From NCBI GenBank assembly GCA_013350335.1, contig CM023540.1, positions 60,965,195-61,029,194 of the forward strand: a stretch of DNA of 64,000 nt. Direction: 5' to 3'. Shown here one piece after another: positions 1 to 13,200 of the stretch. The DNA is from Chimonanthus salicifolius (Eukaryota; Streptophyta; Magnoliopsida; Laurales; Calycanthaceae). The notes beneath the pieces are model-generated. The model was not told the DNA's origin. It searched no databases and worked only from the letters and a program-made list of their open reading frames with translations. The position numbers and the translations under genes were made by a program. The number at the start of each line of letters is the position of its first letter. Positions within the stretch are counted from its first letter, which is position 1.

Positions 1-1
1 T

Positions 2-2197
2 GAGTTCAATTATATAGTACTCGAGATGACAGAGTACGACATTATTTTTTGCATGGATTGGTTGGCTAACTTCTAGGCCAGCACTGACTGCCATCTCCGC
101 AGGGTAATATTTTGGTCACTTGAGGGAAAGCGATACGTGGTAGATGCCGACAAACAGAGCATCCCTATGACCAGGGGACTACATGAATAATTGAACCACC
201 TTGTGTTGAACAACATCAGACTCGACAAGGCACCGGTGGCTGAACTACCTGCTGTAATGAAAGACTACGTAGTGGTATTCCCAACAGAACTCCTTGGCTT
301 ACCACCAAAGAGGTAGATTGATTTTGAGATTAAGCTATATCCTGGCACTGCACCAGTGTCATTGCCGCATTACCAGATGGTCCCAGCTGAGATATCGGAG
401 CTAAAGAAACAAATTGATGAACTGCTTAGACTAGGATGCATCCGGAACAACACATCATCTTGGGCAGCACCGGTATTATTTGTGAAGAAGAAGGATGATA
501 TGCTTCGGATGTGCGTAGATTACAGAAAAATGAACCAGCTGACAGTTAGAAACAAGTATCCTCTACCCAGAATTGATGATCTATTCGATCAACTCAGAGG
601 TTCCAATCATTTCTCCAAGATTGATCTAATGTCATGCTACCATCAAATCCGTGTCAGGGATGAAGACATAGAGAAGACGGCCTTCAGAAATCGGTATGGA
701 CTATATGAGTATGTGGTCATGCCGTTTGGACTCACCAATGCACCAGCTGTGTTCATGGACTTGATGAGCAGGATCTTTCGTCCTTACTTGGACAAATTTG
801 TAATTGTTTTCATTGACGACATCCTGATTTATTCTAAAAGTCGGGAGGAGCATGCTGAACATTTACGGATAGTTCTGGACACCCTGAAGAAAAATCAGTT
901 GTATGCCAAAGCAAGCAAGTGAGAATTCTGACTATCTGAGGTTAACTTCTTAGGGCATGTCATATTAGCGGAAGGAATGGCTGTGGACCCAGCTAAAGTG
1001 GCGGCAGTTAGAGACTGGAAAGCTCCAAGGAATGTGAACGAAATCAGCAGCTTTCTGGGATTGGCTGGTTATTATAGGAAGTTTATTATGGACTTCTCCA
1101 AGATTGCATTTCCACTTACTCGGCTCACTTAGAAAGGAGTCAAATTTGAATGGTCTGCTGTATGCAACCGAAGATTCGAAGAATTGAAAGAGAGGCTTAC
1201 GACTCATCCTATTCTGATTTTGCCGGAAAGAGGCAAGGGCTATGAAGTATATTGTGATGCTTCAGGTGAAGGACTTGGGTGTTCTTTTACCCAAAGTCAA
1301 CACATAGTGACTTATGGTTCAAGGAAGTTGAAAATTCATGAATGCACTATCCCACACATGATCTGGAATTAGCTGCAGTGGTCTTCACTCTCAAAAGCTG
1401 GAGACACTATCTTTATGGCGAGAAGTTTGAGGTATTTTCAGATCACAAAAGTTTGAAATATCTATTTGATCAGAATGAACTCAATATGAGACATCGCAGA
1501 TGGATGGAATATTTGCAAGACTATGAGTTTGCGCTTCGATATCATCCTCGTAAGGCAAACAAAGTGGCGGATGCCCTCAATCGCATGTCACACGCAACTA
1601 TGGCCAGTTTGATTATGAAGGAATGGGAAATGCTGAATACCATTCGAGAATTCAATTTGTACATAAAGAATCATGGGAGCATGTATAATAATCTGATCGT
1701 ACGGTCCACATGGTTTCCAAGATTGACCAGGAACAACGGACAGATCCATAAGTGGAAGAGATATGGGCTAAAATGTCTACTGGTGAGGTTGTACCAAACC
1801 AAACTCTCTATTCATCCAGGTAGCACCAAGATATATCATGATCTGAAGAGACACTATTGGTGGCATGGACTTAAAAGAGATGTGGCAGAGTTTGTTGCTC
1901 ACTGCCTGACTTGTCAGCAGGTCAAGACTGAACATTAGAAGCCACTAGGATTACTCAAACCCTTACCAGTGCCAGAGTGGAAATGGGAACATATTTCTAT
2001 GGATTTTGTGATAAGGTTGCCAAGGTCATCAAAGGGCAACAATGCAATATGGGTTGTAGTAGATCGATTGACGAAGTCTGTACACTTTCTCCCAATCAAG
2101 ATGACAGATTCATCTAAGACTTTGGGACGATGATATATCAAGGATATCATCAGGCTACATGGTATACATAGAACTATCTTCTCCGACAGAGATGGCC
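2..2197 (+). pseudogene. pol: E1 pol relic, part 1 (protease end, RT, RNase H, start of integrase)
   Basis: Translation in the frame starting at base 2 follows the intact polyprotein at 36573-41303 from the end of the protease domain. The RT region is readable over 356-922, including the FIDDIL catalytic motif. RNase H and the integrase zinc finger (HCLTC) are readable over 1184-1938. Disabling changes relative to the intact copy are in-frame stops at 74, 188, 314, 920 and 1130, a one-base deletion near 1345 that shifts frame in RNase H, a deletion of roughly 100 bp near 1790 between RNase H and integrase, and a stop near 1936. The relic stops at 2197, where S1 is inserted inside integrase just after the GAGATGGCC that encodes part of the second catalytic Asp region. 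It cannot be functional. Confidence 0.95.
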
Positions 2198-5100
2198 TGT
2201 AACGCCCGCCACTTTTCACCGAAATCAGAGTCTATTTTTTTCTTAAATAAAGAGTGCCAAAGGGCGCGGACGTCACGACGCGAGTTAAGTCCGAGCTTCT
2301 AAAACCTAACCCTTAACTGGCCAACCCTACGTGCGCATGGAACGAAGTCCATGAGAATGGTTCACACGTAGATGTAAGCTCGCGGAATATAACTTAATGT
2401 GGAACATTATAATTGAGACTATCCTACCAGTTTTAGATAGCAAGGAAGTACGGCGCTTAAATTACTAAAATACCCCTAAATTCATAATTATATCTCAAAA
2501 TGATAATGTCCAATATAAAATCCAAAACATCACAAGTAATCTAAGTTATTACATTCCGATGAGCTAAGTTACTCAAAATTACATTTCCAAAATAAAACTT
2601 AAATAAACTAAACAGCTCGCTTCCCCAAGCTCCTAAGCTTGGCTCCCGTCTCGTCCTTCGTTTCCGCCATCTCCTGCGTCATCAGCTAGGGTAGAAGTAG
2701 GGCATTAGACAACGCGCCCAGTAGGACTCCGAGTAGGGCTAACACATGGATTAGTGATCACAAAACATATGGATAGTAATAAAGTGAAAACCATAGAATG
2801 AATGCCATGCCATGGGTATTTTATGTCATGTGTCCCACCCATCATCCATACCATCATGCTGTCATATCCCCCTTGACGGAAAAACCTTGTCAAGATATAA
2901 ACAATCACAAATCGTCCCCCTCGACGGTAAAACCTCGTCAAGATATAAACAATCACAAATCATCCCCCTCGACGGCAAAACCTCGTCAAGATATAAACAA
3001 TCACAAATCATCCCCCTCGACGGCAAAACCTCGTCCAAATATAAACAATCACAAATCATCCCCCTTGACAGCAAAACCTCGTCAAGATATAAATAATCAC
3101 AAATCATCTCCCTTGACGGCAAAACCTTGTCAAGATATAAACAATCACAAATCATCCCCTGGACGGCAAAATCTCGTCCAGATATAAACAATCACAAATC
3201 ATCCCCCTTGACTGTAAAACCTCGTCAAGATATAAACAATCACAAATCATCCCCCTGGACGGCAAAACCTCGTCCAGATATAAACAATCACAAATCATCC
3301 CCCTTGACGGCAAAACCTCGTCAAGGTGTCCCCATGTTTGCTTCTCGGTCGCCCCGACGGAGCATGGACTCCGGTTTCTTTGTTTTCATCCTTCCCATGC
3401 CATATCCCTCCCATGTCATGCATGAGATGTAGATACCATATGCCATGTAATATATATGGTAGCACAAACCATGGCATTTAAAATCCCATCAATAAAACAT
3501 ATAATTTGATTATCAAAAATAGATCAAGCAAAGCATCAATATACACATCATAGCCTTAAAACCCATCTTAAAACAATCACATGCTTACCAAAATAAATCA
3601 AGGAAAAACCCATACATAACACATAATCCATTGCTTACAAAAAGGTAGGAATCCTACCGAATACCGACTAGTGTCCCTTTATGTTTCCGTCCGATATTCC
3701 GGTCACCGATAAGAGTATCGCTTGCGATGTCCGGTACCTTATTATACATATGAATAATCAGTCCATGTTTTTAACCATTATTAAGTCCCTAACTCATGCC
3801 TTAGTGGGGTTCGGCCGTACACCATGGCCGAACATCACTATGTAGTTTTGTGGGTCCCGTTTAATCCATTAAACCTTTTAATCCCATGAGTCTTAAAAAT
3901 CAGCCACCCTAGGCTTTATTAATCACATACTTAAGGTTGCCATAATTGCACTTAAGTCCATGATCATTTCCCATGGAGTTCTTGAATTTGGCCATTATTT
4001 ACGATTTTGCCACTACTTCTTCCCATGATTAGGTACCATTTACCCATGCACACTTAAGTCTAAAATTGATCCATAACTTAGATCCATTAGTGACCCACCA
4101 ACCATAACATGGACACATTAAAATCAGTCCTTAATTTAATCTAAACCCCATTAATTTTAAACACATGCACATACCTTAATTCTTAGCCCAAAATGACTCT
4201 CAAATGAGTCATGGGTTCGGCCATACACCATGGCCGAACCCATGATGTCTTCTCCTTTTTTTTCCTTGGGTCTATTTCACCATATTTAGATCCATAATAA
4301 GTCCTCCCATGAGGAGGTTTAAATCACACTTTTAAATCATCATCCTTAACTACATTGAAGTCCATTACAACTAACCACATTAAGTTCATTTTGTCCATCA
4401 ACACCACCAACACTCCCCATTTATTTTTTTCCATTATTTTACATCCATCATCATTCCACATTCATCACCATAGGGTTCAAAAACATTCCATCCACAAAAT
4501 TTTGAATACATTACCATAGGGTTCATCATTCATTGGTGACATTTAAGACCATAAAAACATTAACCTTCATCCATGGATTCTTTCATTTAAAACTTTTAAA
4601 CATCATTAACCACTTAACATGGCCTCCATTCTCTAATCCCATTAAAATTCTAACGCCATCACCATAAGTTCATGGTCCATCATTCACTCATGTCTTTTAG
4701 GCCATTAAGAATCATCAATGTTTCCCATGATTTTTCTCATAAAAACCCCTTTTAAAATTACCCACATTTAATCATTAACAACTTAAAACCCTAAATTATT
4801 CTCCATGGCTTCCATTCTTATAAACCCTAATAAATTAATCAATCACCTACCATGGTTTTGACCTTAAAAACCCCATTCCCATTTATTTAATTACTCACCA
4901 TGATTCCTTCCAAAAATTCCATACATCCATTGCTTAAATAATTTAATTACATAATGTCCTTAATCCATTTATTTTTCTTAACCCTAAAAAATCCAATCTC
5001 TTGTTTAGAAATACTTACAATCCGTCGGCTCTTCTGACTTTCTTTGCTCCTTCGGACTCCTTGGCCTCCTCTCTTCTTCTTCTCCTTTGTTAGTCGGCTA

Positions 5101-6121
5101 GGATGCTTGATCAAGATGAAAAACCTCCAAGCTTGGGTTCGGCCATCATGGGGTGTGTTTGAGAGAGGGAGAGGAGAGGAGAGGATGGTGAGAAAGAAGA
5201 TACTATGGCTTGATCTTGGAGTGATGGCCAAGCTTGGCTTCTTTCTTCTCTTCTTCTCTTTTTTCTTCCAAGCTTTTCTTCTTCTTTCTTCTTGGTGTGG
5301 GACGGCAGTGTGGGAGAGCAAGAGAGGAAGAGAATGAGATAAGAATGTGATTTGAAAGATAAGATAAAAAACAACACCTTTTGGTTTCTTAAACTTTACT
5401 CCACCATTAAGGCTTCCAACCACCAACATGGGATTTTTTCCATCCTTTATGCTTTATGCTTTATGGTGGTGGTTGGGATAAACCACCACCTAAGCCAACG
5501 TTTTTGTGTGTTTGAAATGGGTGGTTTGGTCTTCCCATTTTGACCATTTGACCCTCATTTCATTAGTTTAATTAATTAATTAATTAGATCATTAGGTTAA
5601 TTAATTCCCATTTAACTTAATTCCATGTTCTTAAATTCCCTCCATATATCCACCCATGGTTGACCAATTCAACCATGGTAGCCGGCCCCACCAATCCTTG
5701 GTCCACACACCACCTCACTTGGTGAGGTGGAGGTGGGTCCCAATCGGCCATGTCACCTTGGTCAATTCATCACCAACTTAGGTGATTTAATTTTAATTAA
5801 ATCCATTCCAACTAATTGGATCACCATTGGGCCCATGGCCCAATTACATTCACCTCTTGCCCATTTACCTTAGAGCTTAAATCATTTTGACCCATTGGGT
5901 CCCGGATGTGCATTGGGCCCAATTTGACCATCCTTGGCCCAATTGACCATCATTGACCCTTTAAATGAATTTCAATCCAATCCATAGTCCATTGGGCCAT
6001 ACTTGGGCCTTTGTCCATATTTTGATCCATTCACCATTTATTCCATCAAATTTCCAATTTCCACCATTAAAAATAAATAATAGCCACATATTCATTGATT
6101 TAAAAATTCTGAGCCATTACA
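2198..6121 (-). mobile_element. S1: solo LTR (minus strand) inserted in the E1 integrase
   Basis: The 3924-bp block begins TGTAACGCCCG and ends GCCATTACA, which on the minus strand is a complete LTR with TG..CA ends. A perfect 5-bp target duplication TGGCC flanks it (2193-2197 and 6122-6126), and the interrupted integrase resumes immediately after. No internal coding region, PBS or PPT lies inside, so it is a solo LTR. In LTR order, right to left on the plus strand, it carries the CATGGTTGAC palindrome near 5655, a CT/GA-rich stretch at about 5040-5340, a GTAAGTAT donor-like site (complement of 5011-5018), two TTCGGCC hairpins near 3810 and 4213, the conserved AGGATTCCTACC region near 3640, the hairpin array at 2869-3330 and the conserved end module at 2198-2700. 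Predicted ORFs in it are low-complexity shadows. Confidence 0.96.
2869..3330 (-). repeat. ~47-bp hairpin tandem repeat array in S1
   Basis: About ten direct repeats of a ~47-bp unit. Each unit has the form CTTGACGG-CAAAA-CCTCGTCAAG followed by an AT-rich spacer reading ATATAAACAATCACAAATCA. The unit contains a stem-loop. Some units carry TT/AA in the stem and others GG/CC (for example near 3155 and 3252), so stem changes are usually paired; units 2-4 have one mismatched position. The array lies in the LTR between the GGTAGGATTCC region and the conserved LTR end module. The same array recurs in S7 (33586-34000) and S9 (54860-55040), so it is a property of this LTR subfamily. Confidence 0.93.
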
Positions 6122-6126
6122 TGGCC

Positions 6127-6968
6127 GATTCATCAGTAGGGTGTGGCAGAGCATGCAGTCGGCTATGGGGACCAACTTGTTGATCAGTACAACTTTCCAT
6201 CCACAGACAGACGGTCAGTCAGAGAGGACAATACAGACATTGGAGGATATGCTGAGAGCATGTATGTTAGACTTCAAAGGTGGATGGGAGGATCACTTAC
6301 CACTGGTTGAGTTCTCTTGCAACAACAGTTATGAGGCAAGCCTCCAGATGGCTCCATTCGAGGCGTTGTATGGTAGACCTTGTAGATCACTAGTGTGTTG
6401 GATAGAGGCCGGTGAGCCTGCACTTATTGGACCTGATCTAGTTGCAGAAACCACAGAACAAATCAAGGTGATACGACAACATCTGCTCACTACTCAGAGT
6501 CGTCAGAAGAGCTATGCAGACAAAAGAAGGAGATTCCTTGAGTTTGAGGTGGGAGACTTAGTATTTTTTAAGGTCTTGCAACGAAAGTAACATATGAGAT
6601 TTGGGGAGAAAAGGAAACTGTCGCCTAGATTTGTGGGACCCTTTCAAATCCAAAAGAAGGTGGGGGAAGTGGCTTTTCAATTGAAACTTCCTCCACAGTT
6701 GTCATCTTTGCACGATGTATTCCATGTTTCTATGTTGAGGAAATACAATCCTGATCCTTCGCACGTGCTGAATGTGCAAGATGTTGATGTGCAAAGCGAC
6801 GTGACTTATGTTGAAGGTCGGTCAGAGTGATCGGGAAAGAACAAAGGGTGTTACGGAGCCAAGCAATTCAGTTCGTCAAGGTGGTGTGGGATCGACATGG
6901 TAGTGAGGAAGCCACTTGTGAACTTGAATCAGAAATGAGAGCAGCGCATCCCTGAGTTTTTTGTATAA
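6127..6968 (+). pseudogene. pol: E1 pol relic, part 2 (integrase core to chromodomain-like tail)
   Basis: Continues the E1 integrase after S1. Readable stretches match the intact polyprotein: the [11 protein letters not shown] segment with the catalytic Glu, the LSPRFVGPFQ module (GPF) and the [11 protein letters not shown] segment before the chromodomain-like tail. Defects are a stop near 6588 inside the pre-GPF region, a frameshift near 6825 in the tail and an extra base shortly before the terminal stop (TAA at 6966-6968). The first 5 bases after S1 repeat the target TGGCC (6122-6126). Nonfunctional. Confidence 0.93.
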
Positions 6969-7012
6969 CTTGTTTGAAACCCTACTTCGCTCGATTTTCA
7001 GGACGAAAATTA

Positions 7013-7021
7013 CAAAAGAGG
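7013..7021 (+). promoter_or_regulatory. E1 polypurine tract
   Basis: AAAAGAGGG lies 7 bases before the E1 3' LTR start at 7029. The same AAAAGAGGG, with a similar short AT spacer, precedes the 3' LTR of E3 (41351-41359). This position and composition fit the plus-strand primer of LTR retrotransposons. Confidence 0.8.
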
Positions 7022-8517
7022 GTAATATTATAACATCCTAGATTTTTCAATGCATTATTATATTGGATTTTGTCTATTTAAATTGTTAAGTTTATTGAAT
7101 TTAAGATTTATGGATGGAATGAATGTTAGGTGGGTAAGAATTGGGCCAATGGCCCAATTATGATCCAATGGATCATGGATAAGGTTTGATTTAATTAATT
7201 GGGTAAATTAACCAATTGGGACCCAATGGGTCAAAGTGAATGGATTTTGGAAAGTAAATGGGTAAAGGATTAATTTAATCGGGTCATGTACCCAAATAAG
7301 ACCCAAGGCATGGGATCCAGCTCAAAAAGTGAGGTGGCATATAAGTGGCCTGGCCAAGTGGGACCCAATCTACCTCATCAAGTGAGGTGGCGACTGGTCT
7401 AAGGTAACATGCATGGTCGGCTACCATGGTTGAGTTCAAATGTGGTGAGTTGAATTACATTGGGTCGGAAATTAAAAATCACTTGAGTTATATGGAAATG
7501 AGTTCGAGAAAAATTGAGTTAAAGTGAGTATGGAGTGTGCCGAGTTGCATGGTTGCATGGAAGAGGAAGAGGCTCTAAGTGAGTCAAAGGGGGAGTTGGG
7601 GGGTTTCCATCTCATGGAAACCCTAGACATACATGTTGGGAAAGGAGGGGAAAGCCCCAAGCTCAAGCCATGTGTCTCCTTGGTTAACAAGGGACACATG
7701 GGAAAGACCAAATATTAATGATGGGTGGTTGGGAGGTAGAGGGCTGATTTACACAAGGGATACACACCACACCTAGGCCGAACCTCTCCCTTTGGAAAAG
7801 GTAGAGATTTTCATCTCATTCTCTCCCTCTCTCAACCTACACCCCTTTGGCCGATCCCTCTATAGAGAATTTTCTATCTCAATCTCATTCTCTCTCTCTC
7901 GCTCCCACATTTAGTCTTAACACTTAGAGTGCCAGCAAAGCATCAAGGAAACAGAGGAATTAACAAAGAAAGGAAGGAGTTTGGGGTTGATTGCAAAGAG
8001 ACCCCTTTGGCCGATCCATCACTTACACAACAAAGAGATCTTCTCATTCTCTCTTTCTCATTTTCGGCTTCACACTTGGAGAAACCAGAGAGGAACAAGA
8101 AAGGAAGGAGAAGGACCAAAGAAGAATTTAGATGCTAAAGAAACGAAGGAGAAGCAAAAAAAGTACGTAATGTTTAACGAGGATTAAATGAATAAAAGAA
8201 GCTAGGGGAACCATGGTTTCGGCTATGGAATGGCCGAAACCATGGGGTTCCATATTTGATTGAAAGGATTGGCCAAATCGTTATAAGCCATGAAGTTGGA
8301 TACCCATTTGAAGATGGAATATGATTTGGAATAAATGGTCAAAACCATTGAATGATCATAGAGTCGGTATCCATTCAAGGAATGGGTAGGTGTTGAGGAC
8401 CAACAACCGAGGGATGGAATGAAGAAATATGGATGATGTTTAAAGTGTTTTATAAGAATAAGGAAATAAATTCTAAGAGGAAGGGTTAAGCCTAACATCA
8501 AACAAATGAGGACTGAT

Positions 8518-8775
8518 CACGGATGGCACTGTTTGGGGACGGGTTTCTGCCGTCCACGGACTGGTAACAGACAGGATTGGCATGTTGTCTGCGGACGGGT
8601 TGCACTATCTGAAGGACGAGTTTTACCGTCTGCGGACAGGTATGGACTGTCCGCGGGACTGGTAACGGATGTGAACAGAGTGTTGTCTGCGGACGGGTGT
8701 GGACTGTCCGCGGGACGGGTTTCGACCGTCCGCGGATGGGTTTCTATCATCCGCAAGATAGATAGCGGACGGTGA
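8518..8775 (+). repeat. GC-rich palindromic repeat array in the E1 LTR
   Basis: A degenerate array built on ACGGGTTTCTACCGTCCG and GTGGACTGTCCGCGGGACG motifs. It is GC-rich against an AT-rich background and rich in CpG, and its core CCGTCCGCGGACGG is self-complementary. A longer version occupies the same place in S3 (16080-16820). In E2 the same place holds a different palindromic array (31385-31870). Confidence 0.85.
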
Positions 8776-9112
8776 TCTGCCGAGTTCAGTCGACTGAATT
8801 TTAAAGTGAAATTTTTTTTATATAAGTTTTTTTTAGATTATTTAAGTTTATCTGGATGATTAAAGGATGATGGGAATTGAATGGGTAATTAAATTAACAT
8901 ATGTGTATGATGAATTCATTAAGGTAACGGGATTTCACAAAAAGGGTGTACGATCGGTTTTGACGTGATCGGTGATCGATATCTTCACAAAGCAGCAAGG
9001 ATAGTATACTGAAGTTTGGTAGGATTCCTACCTTGTTGACACACTGTGGATTATATTCATGTATTGATTTTTATGTTGGTTATGTTTTAAGAACTGATTT
9101 TTCATGTTATTA

Positions 9113-12100
9113 TGTAACGCCCACCCCTTTTCAACGAAAATCAGAGTCTATTTTTTTTTTTTTTAAATTAAATGTGACAAAAGGCGCGGACGTCACGACG
9201 CGAGTTAAGTCCGAGCTTCTATAGCCCGACCCTTAACTGGCCAACCCTACGTGTGCATGGAACTAAGCCCACGAAGAACGGTTCACACGTAGAAGTAAGC
9301 TTGCGGAGAGTTAAACTAAAATGCGGGGTTGTAATAGAATCTATCCTACCAGTTTAGATAGAAGGGAAGACACATCATTAAATTACTAAAATAACTCATA
9401 ATCATAATGTCCAAAATAAAATCCAAACCATAGCAAGAAATCTAAAATTATTACATGCCGACAAGCTAAGCTACTTAAATTACAATTTCCAAAATAAAAC
9501 TTAAATAAACTAAGTAGCCGCTTTCCCCAAGCTCCTAAGCTTGGCTCCCGTCGTGTCCGCCGTTTCCGCCGTCTCCTGCATCATCAGCTAGGGTAGAAGT
9601 AGGGCGTTAGACAACGCGCCCAGTAGGACTCCGAGTAGGGCTAGCACATGGATTAGTGATAACAAACATACGGATAACAATATAATAAAACCCATCAAAT
9701 GAATGCCATGCCATGGGTGCCTATGTCATGTGTCCCACCTATCATTCATACCATCATACAACATCATATCCCCCTTGACGACAAGGCCTCATCAAGGTGT
9801 CCCCATATTTGCTTCTCGGTCGCCCCGACGGAGCATGGACTCCCGTTATAGCATATCAAGCTATCCCCATGTTGCTTCTCGGTCACCCCGACGAAGCATG
9901 GACTCCGGTTATAGCACCTCAGGCTATCCCCATGTTTGCTTCTCGGTCGCCCCAACGGAGCATGGACTCCGATTTCTTTATTTTCCCGCCCATGCCATGC
10001 ATGAGATGTAAGTGCATTATACTATGTAGTATATATATAATTCATCTCCTTAATATATATTCCATAGCATTGAAATATAATCCATAGCATTAAAAATATC
10101 ATCCATAGCATTAAAATATAATCCATAGCATTAAAAATATCATCCATAGCATTAAAATATAATCAATAGCATTTAAAACCCATCTTAAAATAAATCATAT
10201 AATTACCGAAATAAAACAAGGAAACCATCACATACACATAATCCATGGCTTACAAAAAAGGTAGGAATCCTACCGAATACCGACTAGCGTCCTCTTTCGT
10301 TTCCGTCCGATAAATCCGGTCACCGATCGCATACCGTTTGCAATGTCCCGATACCTTATTATACATTTACCAAATTAGTCTATATTTTTAATCATTTCTA
10401 AGCCCATTAATCATTTCCAAGTCCATATGAATACTCGGTCACTATTTAGGTTTTGTAGGTCCCATTTAATCCATTAGATATTTTAATTTTGTGAGTTTAA
10501 AATCCAGCCACCCTAAGTTTCATAGAACACACCTAAGGTCATCATAAAATGTCTAAGTCCAAGTTCATCCCCCATGGTGTTCGGCCATGTACGTCCTTCA
10601 TTTTGGCCCATAATTACGGTTTGGCCACTACTTCTCCATGGTTTAATACTCCCCCCATCCATGTACATTTTTTTGTCTATAACCGACCCATAAATTTGGA
10701 TCCAAACATGATCCATCAACCATGACATAACAACATTGGAATTTAGCCACTTACTTACCCTAAACTCCATTAATTAATCCATATGCATACACCTTAATCT
10801 TAGTCCTTAATTGGTTCACCAAATGGGTCCATTGATGTCTCATTACCCATAACATAACACACTAAAAAAATCAGCCATTTAAATACTCTAACCCTCATTC
10901 GTTTCTCACATACATAATACAAAATTTAATTCATAAGTTTACCCACCAATGGGTCATGGGTTCGGCCATGCACCATGGCCAAACCCATGATGTCTTTATC
11001 CCATTTTTTTCCTTGGCCTACTTACTAATTTGAACCCATCATAAGCCCTTCCATGAAGGGGCTTAACTTATACATTTAAATCACCATTCTTAATCACATT
11101 TAAATCCATTTACAACCATCATCAAACCATCATAAAACCATCATTTTCCACATTTTTGTACTCATTTAAAACTACCATTACACCACCATAGGGTTCAGCC
11201 ATTCACCATGGCCGAACCCATGGTTCATGACCCATTCCCATTTACCATTTTTGATGTTCTTAACATCATTCATATTTCCCATGTATTTCTTCACTTAAAC
11301 CCCTTTAAAACATCACCACATTTATTCATTTTAAACTTTTTAAACCTCCAAAACATTAACACATTAATCCATCTTTCCTATCCTTTAAACCCATTTAACA
11401 ACCACCATTACATCACCATAGGGTTCGGCCATACACCATGGCCGAACCCATGGTTCAAGGTTCATTCCATCCATGCCTTTTAGGCCATTAAGAATCATCA
11501 ATATTTCCCATGATTTTTTTTTCTCATAAAAATCCCTTTAAAATTACCCACATAAATCAATAAAAACTTAAAACCTTAAATCATCCTCCATGGCTTCCAT
11601 TCTTCATAATCTTATTAAATCACTTAATTACCTCCATCATTCATTCAAGCATCACATACATCCATGCTTAAATAAATTTTAATACATAATGTCCTTTATG
11701 TCCATTTATTTTTTCTTAATCAATCTCTCCCATTTTATCCATTTCTCACTACATCTTTTGGATGGATTTTAAATCCAAGGCCCATGATGTTTTTGGCCAC
11801 CATCCAATCCAAGGAAAATGGATTTCATGATCTCTTTTTAAATTTTTAACAATGTAACCTCTTGTTTTAAAAATACTTACAATTCGGTCGGCTCCTCCGA
11901 CTTTCTTTCTCCTCTTGATCTCCTTAGCCTTTCTCCTTCTTCTTCTCTAAGTCCTTTTCTCTTCTTCTTCTTGTGCTATCCTTGGAAGATAGGGGACGGT
12001 TTTGGGAGAGGGAGTGAGGGAGAGAATAAGATGAGAAAGGGATGGAGACAAGTGATGAGAACCCTAGACCTTTCCCTCCCCTTTTGGTTTGCTTGGATTT

Positions 12101-12958
12101 CTTTCTTCTCTTTTCTTTTCTTCTTCTCTTCTTAGCTTTCCTCTTTTCTTTTCCTTGGGTGAGGGACGTTCTTGAGAGTAAGAAAGAGAGGGAGAGAAAT
12201 GAGAGAGAATGAAGAGAGGAGAGAAAAACCCATCTCATTTTTTTTTGTAGAGTAATTAATTCCCCACCTACCACACATAGATTAATGTGTAGTAGTGGTG
12301 GTAGTTGGGATAAAACCACTATCCTTAGCCCATGGTTTAAATTTGTGTTTCTTTAGAGTGGTTTGTGTTTGTTTGGGTGGTTTTGACCATTTGACCATAA
12401 TTAGATTAGCTTAATTAATTTAATTAATTTGATCATTAGGTTAAGTTAATTAATTCCCACTTAATTTAATTCCATTAAATTCCCTCTATGAACTCCTCCC
12501 ATGGTTGACCAAGTCAACCATGGTGGTCGGCCCCACCAATTCTTGGTCCACACGCCACCTCACTTGGTGAGGTGGAGGTGGGCCCCACTTGGTTATACCA
12601 TTTTGATCAATTCACCACTAACTTAGATGATTTAAATTTAATTAAATCTATTCCAACTAATTGGATTACCATTGGGCCCATGGCCCAATTTATTTCCTAC
12701 CCATTTACCTTAGGGCTTAACTCTCTTGACCCATTGGGTCCCAAATGGGTATTTGACCCAATTTGACCATTCTTGACCCAATTAATCATTATTGACCAAT
12801 TAATGAATTTCATCCAATCTATGGTCCAATTGGCCATAATTGGTCCATTTGCCCATAGTTTGATCTATTTTACATTTACTCCATCAAATTTCCAATTTTC
12901 ACCATTAAAATAAATAATATTCACCTATATATTGATTTACAAATTCCGGGCCATTACA
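9113..12958 (-). mobile_element. S2: solo LTR (minus strand) inside the E1 LTR
   Basis: A 3846-bp block from TGTAACGCCCACC to GGGCCATTACA, flanked by the perfect 5-bp duplication TATTA (9108-9112 and 12959-12963). It contains no PBS, PPT or pol, so it is a solo LTR. It belongs to the same subfamily as S1, S6 and S7. It has three 61-bp type repeats at about 9808-9990, the AGGATTCCTACC region near 10262, several TTCGGCCAT hairpins (10968, 11190, 11421), a GTAAGTAT donor-like site (complement of 11873-11880), a GA/CT-rich stretch at 11900-12230 and the paired CATGGTTGACC palindrome near 12499. Confidence 0.96.
9800..9990 (-). repeat. ~61-bp tandem repeats (3 copies) in S2
   Basis: Three consecutive copies of a unit reading TTGCTTCTCGGTCGCCCCGA then CGGAGCATGGACTCC with a CTATCCCCATG link. 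GGAGTCCATGCTCC is an internal inverted repeat. The same module is present three times in S10 (58340-58505), once in most other LTRs, and in variant form in E1 (13035-13200) and S8 (59870-60060). Confidence 0.9.
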
Positions 12959-13034
12959 TATTATGTACTTGAATATGAAATGACATCATTGCACTCATTA
13001 CCTCATGCATGGCATGAGAGGGAACACAATGGAG

Positions 13035-13200
13035 GAGTGTACTCTCCATTCAGTGTATCCTATAAACAAACGTGGGAGGAATCCACACTGATTCCGATTA
13101 ATGTATGTGGGAAGGAGTCCACGCTCCATTCGGTGTTTCCGATAAACAAATGTGGGAGGAGTCCACGCTCCATTCGGTGTTGCCGATTAACATACGTTGG
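13035..13200 (+). repeat. ~60-bp tandem repeats (3 copies) in the E1 LTR
   Basis: Three diverged copies of a unit with GGAGGAGTCCACGCTCCATT followed by CGGTGTTTCCGATAAACAA. They are related to the GGAGTCCATGCTCC repeats of S2 and S10. The position between the GGTAGGATTCC region and the LTR end module is the same. Confidence 0.85.

Noticed and set aside
2862..3191. Long open frames (both strands) in the 47-bp repeat array, encoding repeats such as INNHKSSP
   Set aside because: A 47-48-bp tandem repeat without stops gives open frames by chance in several frames; similar frames occur in S7 and S9. No start context, no homology and no conservation of one frame.
4947..5429. Lys/Glu/Arg-rich ORFs in CT/GA-rich LTR stretches (also 11924-12319, 24264-24545, 47161-47602)
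   Set aside because: Low-complexity purine/pyrimidine sequence yields such frames on both strands. They sit at the same place in each LTR and are not conserved in frame.
8518..8775. CpG island or gene promoter suggested by the GC-rich patch
   Set aside because: It is a degenerate palindromic repeat inside an LTR, repeated and expanded in S3, with no gene next to it.
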